From positions 90,103 through 154,102 of the forward strand of contig CAYQBN010000008.1 of the NCBI GenBank assembly GCA_964415795.1: a stretch of 64,000 nucleotides of DNA. The letters run 5' to 3'. Each line of letters opens with the position of its first letter. Within the stretch, counting starts at the first letter, position 1. A program made the translations under genes and the position numbers. Positions 49,401-55,531 of the stretch are shown here, in pieces. Origin of the DNA: CALITV01 sp964415795. Lineage in GTDB: Bacteria > UBP6 > UBA1177 > JAKLFG01. A model generated the notes under the pieces. The model was not told the origin of the DNA, made no database searches, and saw only the letters and a program-made list of their open reading frames with translations.

Positions 49401-52400
49401 CGACACGGCGCTCGGCGGCTCGACCTACGGCGCAGCGACGATACCGTGCCAGACCTACAACGCCTCCTATTACAACAACGGTCAGAACGCCACCTGCAAT
49501 GCCGGGTGCCTGTCGGGCTACAACACCTCAAACTGCCGCTGGTGCGGCGACAGCCTCGTTTCCAACGGTGAGACCTGCGATACCGCCGGTGCCACCGCGA
49601 CGGTCACCTGCGACACCATACCTCATGCTCCCTCCTACTACAACACCCAGAACGCAACCTGCAACACCGGCTGTTTCTCCGGCTACAACGAGTCGGCGTG
49701 CAAGTTCTGCGGCGACCTCTCGGTGACGAACGGCGAGATCTGCGACGGCAACAACAAACTCTGCAGCACGATAACGCACTCCCCCGCCTACTACGCCGAC
49801 GGGACCTACGCCGACTGCAAGAACCGCGTGCGGCTCCTCTTCCACCTCGACGAGGGATCGGGCACCACGGCGACCGACACCTCCGGCTACGGCACCAACG
49901 GCACAATCAGCGGAGCGACATGGACCACCGCCGGGAAATACGGCAAGGCGCTCACCTTCGACGGGACCGACGATCGGATAACATGGACCTACGACACCAC
50001 CCCCGCCAACAACTTCACCATCGAGGCGTGGGTCAAGCCGACGACCACCCACGAGATAGACGCCGAGGCGACGAGCGGCACCACCGGCGTTTCGGGCCAA
50101 CGCTACCTCTTCTGGCCCAACAGCGGCGGGGCGAGCAACTCCTATGTCGGCATATCGGTCGGCACGAACGGCGTCTCGGTCTACGAGCACGGCGATGCCT
50201 ACATGCCCGCGCTCGCGGTCTACAGCGGCACGATAAGCAGTACCGACTGGACCCGCATCACGGTCACCTACATCAACAAACAACCGCGCATCTATGTGAA
50301 CGGCACGCTCGTCCGCACCGGTCTTACCTCACCGCGGACCAATGTGTATGCCCCCAACACCCTCGGCGGCGGTGCCTATGGGTACTTCCCCGGCGGCATC
50401 GACGAGGTGCGCGTCTACCACCGAGCGCTCACCGACGCCGAGGTCGCTGCGAACAACGCCGCCACCTTCTGCGCCGGCTGGGACGAGTCGGTCTGCAACT
50501 GGTGCGGCGACGGCCGGGTCAACAACGGCGAGACCTGCGACACCTCCGGCGCCACCGCGACCGTGGACTGCTCGACCCGTTCGCACTCCCCCTCCTACTA
50601 CAGCGGCAACAACGCGACCTGCTCCTCCTGCACCAGCTACAACGAGTCGGCCTGCAAGTGGTGCGGTGACGGGCTCATAACGAACGGCGAGATCTGTGAC
50701 AACAACTCGGTATCCTGCAGTTCGATCACCCACAATCCGCCCTACTACAATGTGACAACCGGCCAGTGCAAGAACATGACCACCCCCGGCGACTGCTCCG
50801 GCATCAACGAAGCGAACTGCCGCTACTGCGGCGACGGCATCACTACCAATGCCGCGGAACCGACGATCTCGGGAACACTGCGTCACTATAAATTCGAAGA
50901 AACCTCCGGCACCACGGCAACCGATTCGTCAGGGAATGGGGTCAACGGGACATTGGCGAACGGCCCCGTTTGGACCTCCGACGGAAAGTTCGGTCGCGCG
51001 CTCAACTTCGACAGCACCAACGACTATGTGAGTTTCTCGACCACTGGCTTCTCGAACAACGCCGGTACTATCGAATACTGGTTCAAACCGGTCGGGTGGA
51101 ACGGCGGCGACGGATCCTACCACGGCGCCTTCCAGACGGTCACCCCCGGATCGTGGGGAAATCAGGCCGGCCAGATGATTATCATCAACCAGTGGAGCAA
51201 CACTTTCTATTTCCGTTATGTCCCCGACGGCGGATGTTGCGCGACCGATGTCACCTTCCCCACCGCCGGCGTATTTACCAACGGTGTATGGACTCATATC
51301 GCGGTCGTGTGGAACAAGGCTGCCAACACCTTGAGCGTCTATGTCAATGGCGCACTCAAAGCAAGTCGTTCTGACTGGACAACCGCGATCTCCACGCCGA
51401 TAGGAGCAACCGCTTATATCGGGGTCGGTCATGACCGTTACGGCGGAGGCATCTTCGACGAATTCAAACTGTACAACCGTGCCCTTTCCGCTAACGAGAT
51501 ACGCGATAAGGCACTCGAGCTTCACCTCGACGAAGGAAGCGGCACCAAGGCCTACGACTCCTCGGGCAACAATCTCGACGGCACCATAAACGGCTCTCCG
51601 GTGCTGACCAACCTCGGGAAGTACGGGAAGGCGGTCACCTTCGACGGCGTGAACGACTACATCGCCCTTGGCAATCCCGCTGCGCTCCAGATCACCGGCG
51701 ATCAGACCATCATGATGTGGATAAACCCCGACAACTTCAGCGCCCGCAGGAATCCCTACGACAAAGCCTACGGCGGCGAAGGAACCATTACCTTGGAGAC
51801 CAACGGCAGACTCAACTACTACTACGGCATCTACGGCGGCAACGGCGGCACCTACCAAGGCTTCACGAGCAGCGCTGCGCTCACGGCCGGCACATGGAAC
51901 TTCATCGCCATCGTCCGCAATCTCTCCACGATGACCCTCACTTGGTATGTCAACGGCGTTTCCAACTCGACCGCGGCGTCTTACGCCCCGGCGGTCGCAT
52001 CTAGCAATCCAGTGCGCATCGGCCTCGGCTACACCGGCAACTACTTCGCCGGCAAGATAGACGAAGTGCGGGTATTCAGGCGGGCACTTTCTTCCTCTGA
52101 AATAAACGCCTACTACACCCAGACCGCCGACGCCTATGAAGGATGCGACAACGGCTCGGGAGTCAACACCGACGCGATGTGCGGCTATAACCTGACCTTC
52201 GTCGACTGCCCGCGGTGTCATGCGAACTGTCAGGGCACCTTCCAAGGGGCACAGTGGTGCGGTGACGGCATCCTGCAGAGCGGCAACGGCGAGAACTGCG
52301 ACCTCGGCGCCGCGAACTCCAGCAACCCCTGCCCGTGGCAACAGGACCCCTACTCCTGTGGAACCGCCTGTTCGACCACCTGTCAGCCTGCCACGGCGCA

Positions 52401-55400
52401 GTACTGCGGCGACAACATCACGCAAGGACCGGCGATAACCGGCCAGGCCGACCGCGAGGTCTGCGACAAAGGGCCTTCTTCGCCCGACCTGACGAAAGCC
52501 TGCAATGTCATCAACGCCAGTTATTACCCGGTCGGCATCGGCACCTGTAACTCCGTCTGCACCGGCTACGATGTCGCTTCCTGCAAACGGTGCGGCGACG
52601 GGACCATCAGCACGGTAGCGACCACCTCGGGCCTCGTCATGCGCCTCAACTTCGACGAGGGCTCCGGTGCGACCGCCTACGACACATCGCCGCTCCAGAG
52701 GAACCACGCCACGGTGGTCGGCTGGCCGTGGACCGGCGATGTCCCGAACGCGAAGTACCGGTATGCGCACAACTATACGAGCACCGGGACCTACGCCTAT
52801 GTGAACGACAGCTACGGCGACCTTACGCTCGGCACGGTCTGGACGCTGGAGGCGTGGCTCAAGTACTCGGGCACCAGCCGTCAGCGCATCCTCGGCAAGG
52901 GGGCATGGCAGTATGCTAACTACGCGCTCGCGGTAGAGGACTCGACCACCGGTTACGGCACCGCGGGACACCTGTTGTGCGTCTTCGACTCCACTGCGGT
53001 CGGCGGCGGCATGGGCGTCCACACGCCGCTCAGTTACGCCGATAACCAGTGGCACTATGTCGTATGCACCTACGACGGCGCCTACCTGCGCATCTATGTG
53101 GACGGCTACCAGAAGGATGTCAAATCCTATACCGGTACGCCGAGAACCGATACCAGTCCCTTCTATGTCGGCGGTTACCACAACATGGGATACGCCTACT
53201 ACACCGGCATGGTGGACGAGGTGCGCATCTACAAGGGCGTGGCGCTGAACGCGTCGCAGATCCAGCAGAACTGGGACCTTCGCAATTATCACGAGTCGTG
53301 CGATCTCGGCGCGAGCAACGGGTGCGCAAGCACCTGCGGCACCGACTGCCAGCCGAGGACGGCCGACTACTGCGGCAACAACCTGACCTGCACCCAGCGC
53401 GGCGAGGTGTGTGACGGCTCCGATCTGAGCGGCCAGTCCTGCCTGTCGCTGACCGGCTACACGACCGGATCGATATCCTGTAACGCCGGCTGCGGATCGT
53501 TCAACACCTCCGGCTGCTACACCTGCGGCAACGGTGCGATCGAAGGACCCGAGATCTGCGATGTCACCGGACCGAACCTCGGCGGCCAATCCTGCACGAC
53601 CCGACCGGCCATCAGCACCACCGTCACTTTCAACTACACCGGATCTATTGTGACATGGACCGCACCTGCCACTACGACCTACCGGATAGAGGCTTACGGT
53701 GCTCAGGGCGGTAGCGGATACGCCGGCGCAGGCGGCCTCGGCGCCCGGATGCGCGGCGATTTCTCGCTTACTGCGGGCACGGTGCTCAAGATACTCGTCG
53801 GCCAGCAAGGCGGCGCCGGTTCGTATGTCGGCGGCGGCGGCGGCGGCAGTTTCGTCACCAATTCAAGCAACTCGCCTTATATCATTGCGGGCGGCGGCGG
53901 CGGCATGGGTTACTACAACTCTTGCGGCCTCGGCGGGCGTCTCGCCGGCACCACTTCGACCACCGGCCAGAGTGGCTATGACGAGTACAACTGCAACGAC
54001 GGCGGCGCCGGTGGCGCCGGTCCCAACGGAGGCGGTTACGATTCCAGTTACGGCTACTCCGTCGGCTCGGGCGGCGGCGGGCTGACCGGCAACGGCTCGA
54101 GCTATCAGGGTGCCGCCTATGCCGGCAAGTCGTTCACCAACGGCGGCGCCGGCGGCTCCTACTACGGCGACGGTTCCGGCTCGGGCGGCTTCGGCGGCGG
54201 CGGCGGCGGCGAGTGGTACAACTACACCGGCGGCGGCGGCGGCGGCGGCTACGGCGGCGGCGGCGGCGGTTCCTACTGGGGCGGCGGCGGCGGCGGCGGT
54301 TCCTACAACGCCGGTTCGAACCAGTCGAACTCGAGCGGCGTTCGCGCCGGCAACGGCCTCGTGACCATCACCTACACGGCGAACTTCGCTGGCGGTACGC
54401 TCGGGTGCAGTGCGGGGTGCATGTCATTCAATACCTCCAGTTGCTACCTCTGCGGCGACGGGAACATCACCACATGGAGCGGGGAGACCTGCGACAACAA
54501 CGGGAGTAACAACGACGGCGGCGCTTCCGGCGCTCCCGGAACCTGTTGGACAAACTGCACCAAGTGGAATCCGAAGGGCAGTCACGACAGCGCCACGACG
54601 ACAAGCATCTCCGGTTGGGCATGCGACGAAGACCGACCGAGCACCAACATCACGCTTCATGTCTATTTCTACGACAAGAACTGGTCGCAACTCTATGTGA
54701 AAGGAATAACCACCGGCGTCTCGCGGCCCGATGTACAGGCGGCCGGTCACTGCACCGCCATCAGCACCCACGGCTGGCAGTTCAACCCGCAGGCCGACTC
54801 GGGACTCTGGACTGCGCTCTACAACGCGCGCGCCAACCGACCGTTCACTGTGCGGCCGTATGCGCTCAACGTGCCCACGGCGCCTCCGGGTACCAACCCG
54901 AACCTCGGCGACAAGACCATCGGCGGTTACTGCGGCGATGGTGCCGTGCAAAGCGAATTCTCCGAAGTTTGTGACAGTGGCACCAACCACTGTAAGCGCG
55001 ACTGCAGCGGCGTCGGCGTCTGCGGTGATGGTAATGTGGACTTCCAAGAGGTCTGCGACGGTTCCAACTTCGGCGGTCTCACTTGTGCCTCTTACGGCTT
55101 CACCGGAGGATCGCTCTCCTGCAGCTCGTGTACCTCGATAAGCACGGCGGGATGCTACAAGGAATGCACCTTCTCCATCTACCTCTACGACTCCTACGGT
55201 GACGGTTGGAACGGAGCCTATGTGGATGTGACGAGTGCCGGCATCCTCCGGCTCGACAACTATGGTTCAGCATTTACCTCCGGATACGGCTACGGCTGGG
55301 GCAACTTCACAGTACGGAGCGGCGCCAACCTCACCATTGCTTATCCGACGGGCGGTTCCTATCCATCCGAATGTTCCTTCCTCGTCCGGAACGCAGCGAA

Positions 55401-55479
55401 CGGCGGCGGGAGCGATGTGGTTCAAACCTCTTCCGACAATCCGCCACAGGGCTACAGCGGTACGGTGACCTGTCCATGA
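34453..55479 (+). CDS. 7008-residue exported LamG/cysteine-repeat giant protein
   Basis: One intact 21-kb frame after GGGAGGGAG. Signal peptide about 1-21 with no lipobox. Domains by approximate residue: three 130-residue C-x-x-C modules (22-436) with YYEWSTC motifs; DUF1566 (445-580); a GWTCD domain (585-760). From 763 a ladder of about 50-residue cysteine repeats follows (WCGDGLITNGETCD, YYNTE), DUF4215/myxo-disulfide type. About twelve LamG/concanavalin-A-like domains interrupt it, starting near 1096, 1572, 1769, 2474, 3170, 3650, 3849, 4479, 5126, 5474, 5687 and 6059, each beginning with a variant of DSSGNGNHGTL and ending with DEVRVYxRALS. Next are an ALK-type glycine-rich domain (6390-6647), a second GWACD domain (6712-6825) and a C-terminal DSYGDGWNGA domain (6905-7008). 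No sorting signal or transmembrane anchor was seen. Very likely an extracellular adhesin or glycan-binding fibre; the ligand is unknown. Segmental duplications built much of it. Confidence 0.9.
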   Translation: MRGLIACFALLAVMTAGSVYGQCLNCTAPYSGTVFSNPAADSSWTPVADDVNAGQYLFFNVVAGTYYEWATCGSVDPTFNPELSLLRRPSAPYTYSCDSGIMTDSVGVAYNNYSSDCTDNAQSMLMAKIGWYATFTGTVVLLVNRPNCQTTSIAPSHVSIKWHTLSTPPEYCTNCENQNPATVQSNPAEKPSWTTVATNMSGGDYALFNVVQGTYYEWSTCAGSGWDTQITLRRFDCLGEVLGYNNDYTSDPSCGTRSRIGWFADFTGTIAVIVSQNYCQSNTAADMTLQWRKFPVTDQCSTCTTDALGSELNIANDNIAIVKNGQYIILNNVEGGATYEFSACHPTTGFDTQLTLRGAPGLSNPTCTSPLLAYNDNGDGKDSYGDTCGERSKIVWTAPENFNGTDEKVLLAVHEFNCQADEDQTVWQLRTKKIKRARYTELVLDATLPFDIVVNDNTTNLLWTKAIASGHTWVEALSYCSLLDYAGKDDWRLPTINELVSIVDFNLENPATSMPAIASGAEEWFWSSTTYLGSPDPNDRRFAWVVNLQDGRNYMDAKADFPPNPLILYDASTICVRDTGLIGVHFDFSKNDFAENEPVAVTGWTCDKSFYHPDWPEHRLEPLPNLWVYITVTDKTGTHTWETPLILANKKLTLEGSNNCGPNGDNGYDFSYDLMDPANKFEGEIDNIKTVLKNYILSNLQNPAPGGQPPVAIQPFTISVYALPLQCDALGNCVPITDKNSPLKQLLWTSPKYISLFYDSTDLCGDGYLQSGEICDPVQNCLFASDQYNVVCPGPFDLYCANNCAGPAGACSWHCCGDNTVDYSFGEVCEEDATCDTIPHDPPYYAGDTAYCSSDCASFDLDECKWCGDGLVTNGENCDPALSPINCNTIPHDPAYYNTEDAPCRTDCAGYDTSVCRWCGDGIVSNGELCDSSQDCSFVPHAPPYYSGDLAGCNSTCTTIDNSQCKWCGDALITNGETCDSNSQSCDLIAHFPPYYASSTAACLNLSSPGECGGFTETTCTYCGDGILQWAEGEICDNNTVNCSVMPHTPAYYNADSAPCTNLITAGDCSSINTTSCKWCGDGLITAGNLANTMGLVMNLELDETSGTTATDSSGNGNHGTLLNDAGWVIGKHGNAITLDGTDDFVSVPHSPSLNIGGAITIELWLYNALSIGPAETRYIFGKGASTAYAASWDRATGVVTFRLNLGGVARTLDSSANKIGVNQWHHWAFVYDGAHMMIYRDGLLDTIASYSGALGQTGNDLYLGGDPVGAGRFQGNIDAVRIYDRALSASDIRANMGEICDSDTQNCQSLDPRYYNTQSVSCTDICDAYRGANLLTGPYDWTNLANWLVTGSGALVWDGAENALKATNAVTIRLSVGNRLPIDTSKLYYLAYDVMVRNKESTARPFSAGALSYSQVSGGVNLRTDYFGHSQYDIPEADTWYSDRINVAIGGLPKTGESSDPTVATRWASGTTHIEIAFILNEGGSGGQETYIRNLRFYEYPCRWCGDGTTSNGEACDAGLGSFVYCHTLSHTPAYYDDTMTASCAADCSTAVETDCNYCGDGAVTDYWDRDTRLLMHFNENTGSTAYDWSGNAFNGIITGATWTSGMFGSKALSFAGGTNKVQLTNPVIPASTEAFTISAWIYPTTASVGYIAGNYGTGNPNGIELYKTATNQLAFRYAGATCTSAAGAIALNAWNHVAATRDASGTKRAFVNGVQVCATSDPSPVTAALNFAIGNGPDYTTDAFVGKIDEVKVYLRALSDAELAKPALLFSFDENQGTTVYDLSGNELHGTVTGAARSTGKVYRALEFDTIDDKLTIPSTTVLPAGTGAFTISAWILPSTDGTNDYIVGNYSSSTNPNGLLFYRNSSGRLALRLGGQTVTSNGTIPSGTWSHVAVRKYAGTSSSNTHFYINGVLDKDNATLNAAGGITLGANWTVGNGFDYSDDFFSGSIDSLRIDARAFSDTEMRMLSKEFCDTAGPSATQNCRAIDAIYYDTDTVSCTSDCLGINTENCKWCGDSQVTNGETCDTNSVTCDTLSHTPPYYNTQTASCRNIATPGDCSGFDESLCRWCGDSLVSNGEVCDNNTVNCSAVPHTPPYYSTPTASCLNIATPGNCSGFDVSGCRYCGDALVTHSEACDTNGATATKNCHAIDPNYYDTDLVSCKNDCTGYNAPTNCKYCGNGTIENRGSSQIPTLPAMEACDPPTTCAHDSADYFATCPGPSDLLCSADCTAQTPCTWRCCGDNIVDADDGEKCDGTAGGGGCENIWHRPRYYVGPAGDCKSDCSGWTFGHCDYCGDDIVQASYQVKGDATVYYEQCDGDNKTLCIDVPNPPHAYYNNGAKIKDCRMPVGPSYSFTPGYHCMIVDDSDCEWCGDGKYSPSYETCDTVKDNGVYGDKAINCTDSHFLHSPAYYNTENATCIAGCQSGYDTSACRYCGDGTVSNGETCDMGTVNCSTLSHTPAYYNTETASCRNSMLLWYNLDEGVGTAISDSSGNGNTGLLTGGTWTTGRYGNAVNFAATSDKIQLSVPILSGTAPFTISAHIYYTTAAVGYIAGNYSSNNANGIRLSKDASHKLLVRIAGTTHTSSGSLTPSAWNHVVVTRTATGTVTLYINGTASGTFVNPGAITTSRNFTVGNGPDYTTDHFVGIIDEVRVYPRALTAGEIANDTTTCAGYDESNCKWCGDTLITNGEACDGNTVNCNTVDPKYYNTENADCLNLSTPGNCTGFNVTNCKYCGDGLITNSETCDGNTVNCNSLDPKYYPTQNASCRNLSTPGDCAGFDVSNCRYCGDGIVSNGEVCDTAGPTATKNCHAIDVNYYDTFTVNCKSDCSGYEPPTPCTYCGNGTVESRGSSQIPLLPAIEACDPPATCAHTPADYFLTCPTVSDTSCSADCTSSALCTWHCCGDNVVDSANGEQCDGTAGGGDCESVPHTPPYYAGASGECRNIYTPGDCTGFVGAGCTWCGDGILQATYTLGGNTYHEQCEDGLTILCKDVPFPNHAYYDNGATIKGCNMPQPPAYSFTPGVHCMVSDDSDCRWCGDGYYDAAYETCDTVKNDMQYGDKTVTCDLVSHFPPYYGTDFADCLAGCQTGYDTTSCKWCGDSTITNGEFCDGNTVNCSAVAHTPSYYDADDALCKNLATPGDCTGLDTTACKWCGDGLITAGNLGATSGLVMQLMLNETSGTTAPDSSGNGNNGTLTNGPTWVGGKYGNAVQFDGTNDYIAVNDSPSLDFTTGFTAEMWIYNTLPFSAGTANKWIFGKGQGDSYSAYWDKSTGYVYFRLFISGALRTLASSKKKMGVNVWQHWAFTYDGTTGVMKIYVDGELDTTATYVGAIGTNDNALRIGSDVTGGTYFQGKIDAVRFYNRELSAEEIRSNMGEYCDSDTKSCNLIDPKYYATDSVSCNATCGDYQGANLAAARGWTNPVNWTVTAPNGGTLEWDAALSALKATGYVIARLNINNRIPIDTNKFYYLRYDIMVQNKDVTARNFYAGTLNYNVATGGSNLRTDYFGHSDYVIPVENEWYTDRVNARILGVPRYGTSFDPNILEAWPIGTTHAEIYFIFNNGAPVGSTQVTYLRNLAFYENPCKWCGDKVKNGTEACDMGLSTSVYCHTLTHTPAYYADSMTATCDINCTTSTETGCNYCGDGAVTDYWDRDARLLMHLNENNGVTAYDWSGNTFNGTVTGATWTTGIGGTAALSFAGGTDKVQLSVPILPSGTGVFTLSAWVYPTDLSADRTIAGNYSSAVNANGTQFYLNTAGNLVLRLAGVTAVSTGVVPLNQWTHVAVVRAGTGANTTRFYINGAQDSTGTLAGSATTSANFAIGNTPNSTTPFVGKIDEVKVYLRDIGSTELTKKWLSLSFDEGTGTTAYDASGNELHATLVNGAGWTTDAKSGNAVTLDGTNDYVSVPNAVNPTDKITVAAWVKSSSPTGYGGTYQFVSKYNAFALGTATAGSNVVRFQVYTAGSWKSSGDYTIPDPQNWHYIVGTYDSTASTNRLRIYVDGILRKYAVATVDPINADSGPTHIGHRENAASGTDHLGGIIDKVEIWPRALGANEILYNMQPEGCDTVGPSSSVSCASLPHTPTYYSDNFAACDSSCRGYDASNCRYCGDGLVTNSEACDTSGATATVTCDTRPHSPAYYNTENATCNGDCMSYNESACRWCGDGAITNGETCDSNTVNCSTVDAKYYNTETAGCLNLTTPGTCSGFNVSNCKYCGDGLLTNGETCDPTKPGSAVGDAVIDCHTLNSAYYAGNNAVCRSDCTGYDVSACRYCGDTLITNGEACDPLVNCPRNSSDYFPTCANPATDRSCTDACMTSTACSWRCCGDNVTDAGDGEICDGTAGGGECEGLPHDPPYYAGSGITCNSTCSGFSSGSCPYCGDGTVQADYTIGGVASHEQCDGATLCTAVANPAHTYYDNGASVTCVPGSPFTVHVSCTVQDDSACRFCGDSQVTNGETCDRSSINCSSLSHTPAYYNTETAWCKNRMTAWYELNAGAGSAANDSSGNALHGTITGATWTNAGKYGKALSFDGSGDYVEVADNVLLEPTNVTISLWVNPTVWAGSYRTLIAKRSASGDGYLIIYLTTTNTINWDWGGSTNRWDTGYLPPLGQWTKLTFTRDASGRKLYVNDVLYASGPAGNSTLVPSTAPLRVGTDSAAAQYSYSGLIDDVRIYSRAQNATEVASEPANCTGYDESICRYCGDNIISNGELCDGNSVNCSTRPHSPAYYNTENTACMNTTVPGNCAAFNESTCRWCGDGLITNGETCDNNSVNCNTVDPKYYNTENAACLNVSTPGNCTGFNVTNCKYCGDSIISNGELCDGNSVNCSTRPHSPAYYNTENATCMNATVPGNCATFNESACRYCGDGLITNGETCDNNTVNCNTLSHTPPFYATGTATCLNVSSPGTCSGFNTANCRYCGDGIYTAGFETCDPTAPGGALGGSYVDCHTLDSNFYSGTNATCNSDCGGYDTSACRRCGDAIYSPEAPFGESCDTALGGSTYGAATIPCQTYNASYYNNGQNATCNAGCLSGYNTSNCRWCGDSLVSNGETCDTAGATATVTCDTIPHAPSYYNTQNATCNTGCFSGYNESACKFCGDLSVTNGEICDGNNKLCSTITHSPAYYADGTYADCKNRVRLLFHLDEGSGTTATDTSGYGTNGTISGATWTTAGKYGKALTFDGTDDRITWTYDTTPANNFTIEAWVKPTTTHEIDAEATSGTTGVSGQRYLFWPNSGGASNSYVGISVGTNGVSVYEHGDAYMPALAVYSGTISSTDWTRITVTYINKQPRIYVNGTLVRTGLTSPRTNVYAPNTLGGGAYGYFPGGIDEVRVYHRALTDAEVAANNAATFCAGWDESVCNWCGDGRVNNGETCDTSGATATVDCSTRSHSPSYYSGNNATCSSCTSYNESACKWCGDGLITNGEICDNNSVSCSSITHNPPYYNVTTGQCKNMTTPGDCSGINEANCRYCGDGITTNAAEPTISGTLRHYKFEETSGTTATDSSGNGVNGTLANGPVWTSDGKFGRALNFDSTNDYVSFSTTGFSNNAGTIEYWFKPVGWNGGDGSYHGAFQTVTPGSWGNQAGQMIIINQWSNTFYFRYVPDGGCCATDVTFPTAGVFTNGVWTHIAVVWNKAANTLSVYVNGALKASRSDWTTAISTPIGATAYIGVGHDRYGGGIFDEFKLYNRALSANEIRDKALELHLDEGSGTKAYDSSGNNLDGTINGSPVLTNLGKYGKAVTFDGVNDYIALGNPAALQITGDQTIMMWINPDNFSARRNPYDKAYGGEGTITLETNGRLNYYYGIYGGNGGTYQGFTSSAALTAGTWNFIAIVRNLSTMTLTWYVNGVSNSTAASYAPAVASSNPVRIGLGYTGNYFAGKIDEVRVFRRALSSSEINAYYTQTADAYEGCDNGSGVNTDAMCGYNLTFVDCPRCHANCQGTFQGAQWCGDGILQSGNGENCDLGAANSSNPCPWQQDPYSCGTACSTTCQPATAQYCGDNITQGPAITGQADREVCDKGPSSPDLTKACNVINASYYPVGIGTCNSVCTGYDVASCKRCGDGTISTVATTSGLVMRLNFDEGSGATAYDTSPLQRNHATVVGWPWTGDVPNAKYRYAHNYTSTGTYAYVNDSYGDLTLGTVWTLEAWLKYSGTSRQRILGKGAWQYANYALAVEDSTTGYGTAGHLLCVFDSTAVGGGMGVHTPLSYADNQWHYVVCTYDGAYLRIYVDGYQKDVKSYTGTPRTDTSPFYVGGYHNMGYAYYTGMVDEVRIYKGVALNASQIQQNWDLRNYHESCDLGASNGCASTCGTDCQPRTADYCGNNLTCTQRGEVCDGSDLSGQSCLSLTGYTTGSISCNAGCGSFNTSGCYTCGNGAIEGPEICDVTGPNLGGQSCTTRPAISTTVTFNYTGSIVTWTAPATTTYRIEAYGAQGGSGYAGAGGLGARMRGDFSLTAGTVLKILVGQQGGAGSYVGGGGGGSFVTNSSNSPYIIAGGGGGMGYYNSCGLGGRLAGTTSTTGQSGYDEYNCNDGGAGGAGPNGGGYDSSYGYSVGSGGGGLTGNGSSYQGAAYAGKSFTNGGAGGSYYGDGSGSGGFGGGGGGEWYNYTGGGGGGGYGGGGGGSYWGGGGGGGSYNAGSNQSNSSGVRAGNGLVTITYTANFAGGTLGCSAGCMSFNTSSCYLCGDGNITTWSGETCDNNGSNNDGGASGAPGTCWTNCTKWNPKGSHDSATTTSISGWACDEDRPSTNITLHVYFYDKNWSQLYVKGITTGVSRPDVQAAGHCTAISTHGWQFNPQADSGLWTALYNARANRPFTVRPYALNVPTAPPGTNPNLGDKTIGGYCGDGAVQSEFSEVCDSGTNHCKRDCSGVGVCGDGNVDFQEVCDGSNFGGLTCASYGFTGGSLSCSSCTSISTAGCYKECTFSIYLYDSYGDGWNGAYVDVTSAGILRLDNYGSAFTSGYGYGWGNFTVRSGANLTIAYPTGGSYPSECSFLVRNAANGGGSDVVQTSSDNPPQGYSGTVTCP
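37681..39840 (+). repeat. Segmental duplication unit A within the giant gene (second copy 43897-46075)
   Basis: This segment encodes cysteine repeat - LamG - a NWLV/YFGHS spacer domain - cysteine repeats - LamG - LamG start. The same order with closely similar protein sequence recurs about 6.2 kb downstream (43897-46075), e.g. YFGHSQYDIP versus YFGHSDYVIP. DNA similarity is diverged, so the duplication is not recent. Confidence 0.75.
40819..41860 (+). repeat. Segmental duplication unit B within the giant gene (second copy 42802-43830)
   Basis: The block with CGNGTIENRGSSQIP, WRCCGDN, a YHCMIVDDSDC element and YETCDTVKD is repeated about 1.98 kb downstream with the same order. A third, shorter version lies at about 47230-47790, and an initial part also near 36760-37000. 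It indicates block-wise growth of the gene. Confidence 0.75.
48523..49170 (+). repeat. 324-nt tandem duplication in the giant gene
   Basis: Two adjacent 324-nt copies (48523-48846, 48847-49170) encode two cysteine-repeat units, starting CGDNIISNGELCDG and CGDSIISNGELCDG. The first 100 nt or more are nearly identical in DNA; the remainder is less alike. Confidence 0.75.
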
Positions 55480-55531
55480 TACGCAAGAGGCAAAATGGAC
55501 ATGTTCGGACAAACTTTTTAGGAGGTTTCCC

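Noticed and set aside
50929..53808. 959-codon open frame on the minus strand opposite the giant gene
   Set aside because: It lies wholly antisense to the repeat-coding frame; the composition mirrors the GGC/GAC-rich codons of the sense strand. No recognisable domain, and the sense strand has clear LamG and cysteine repeats.
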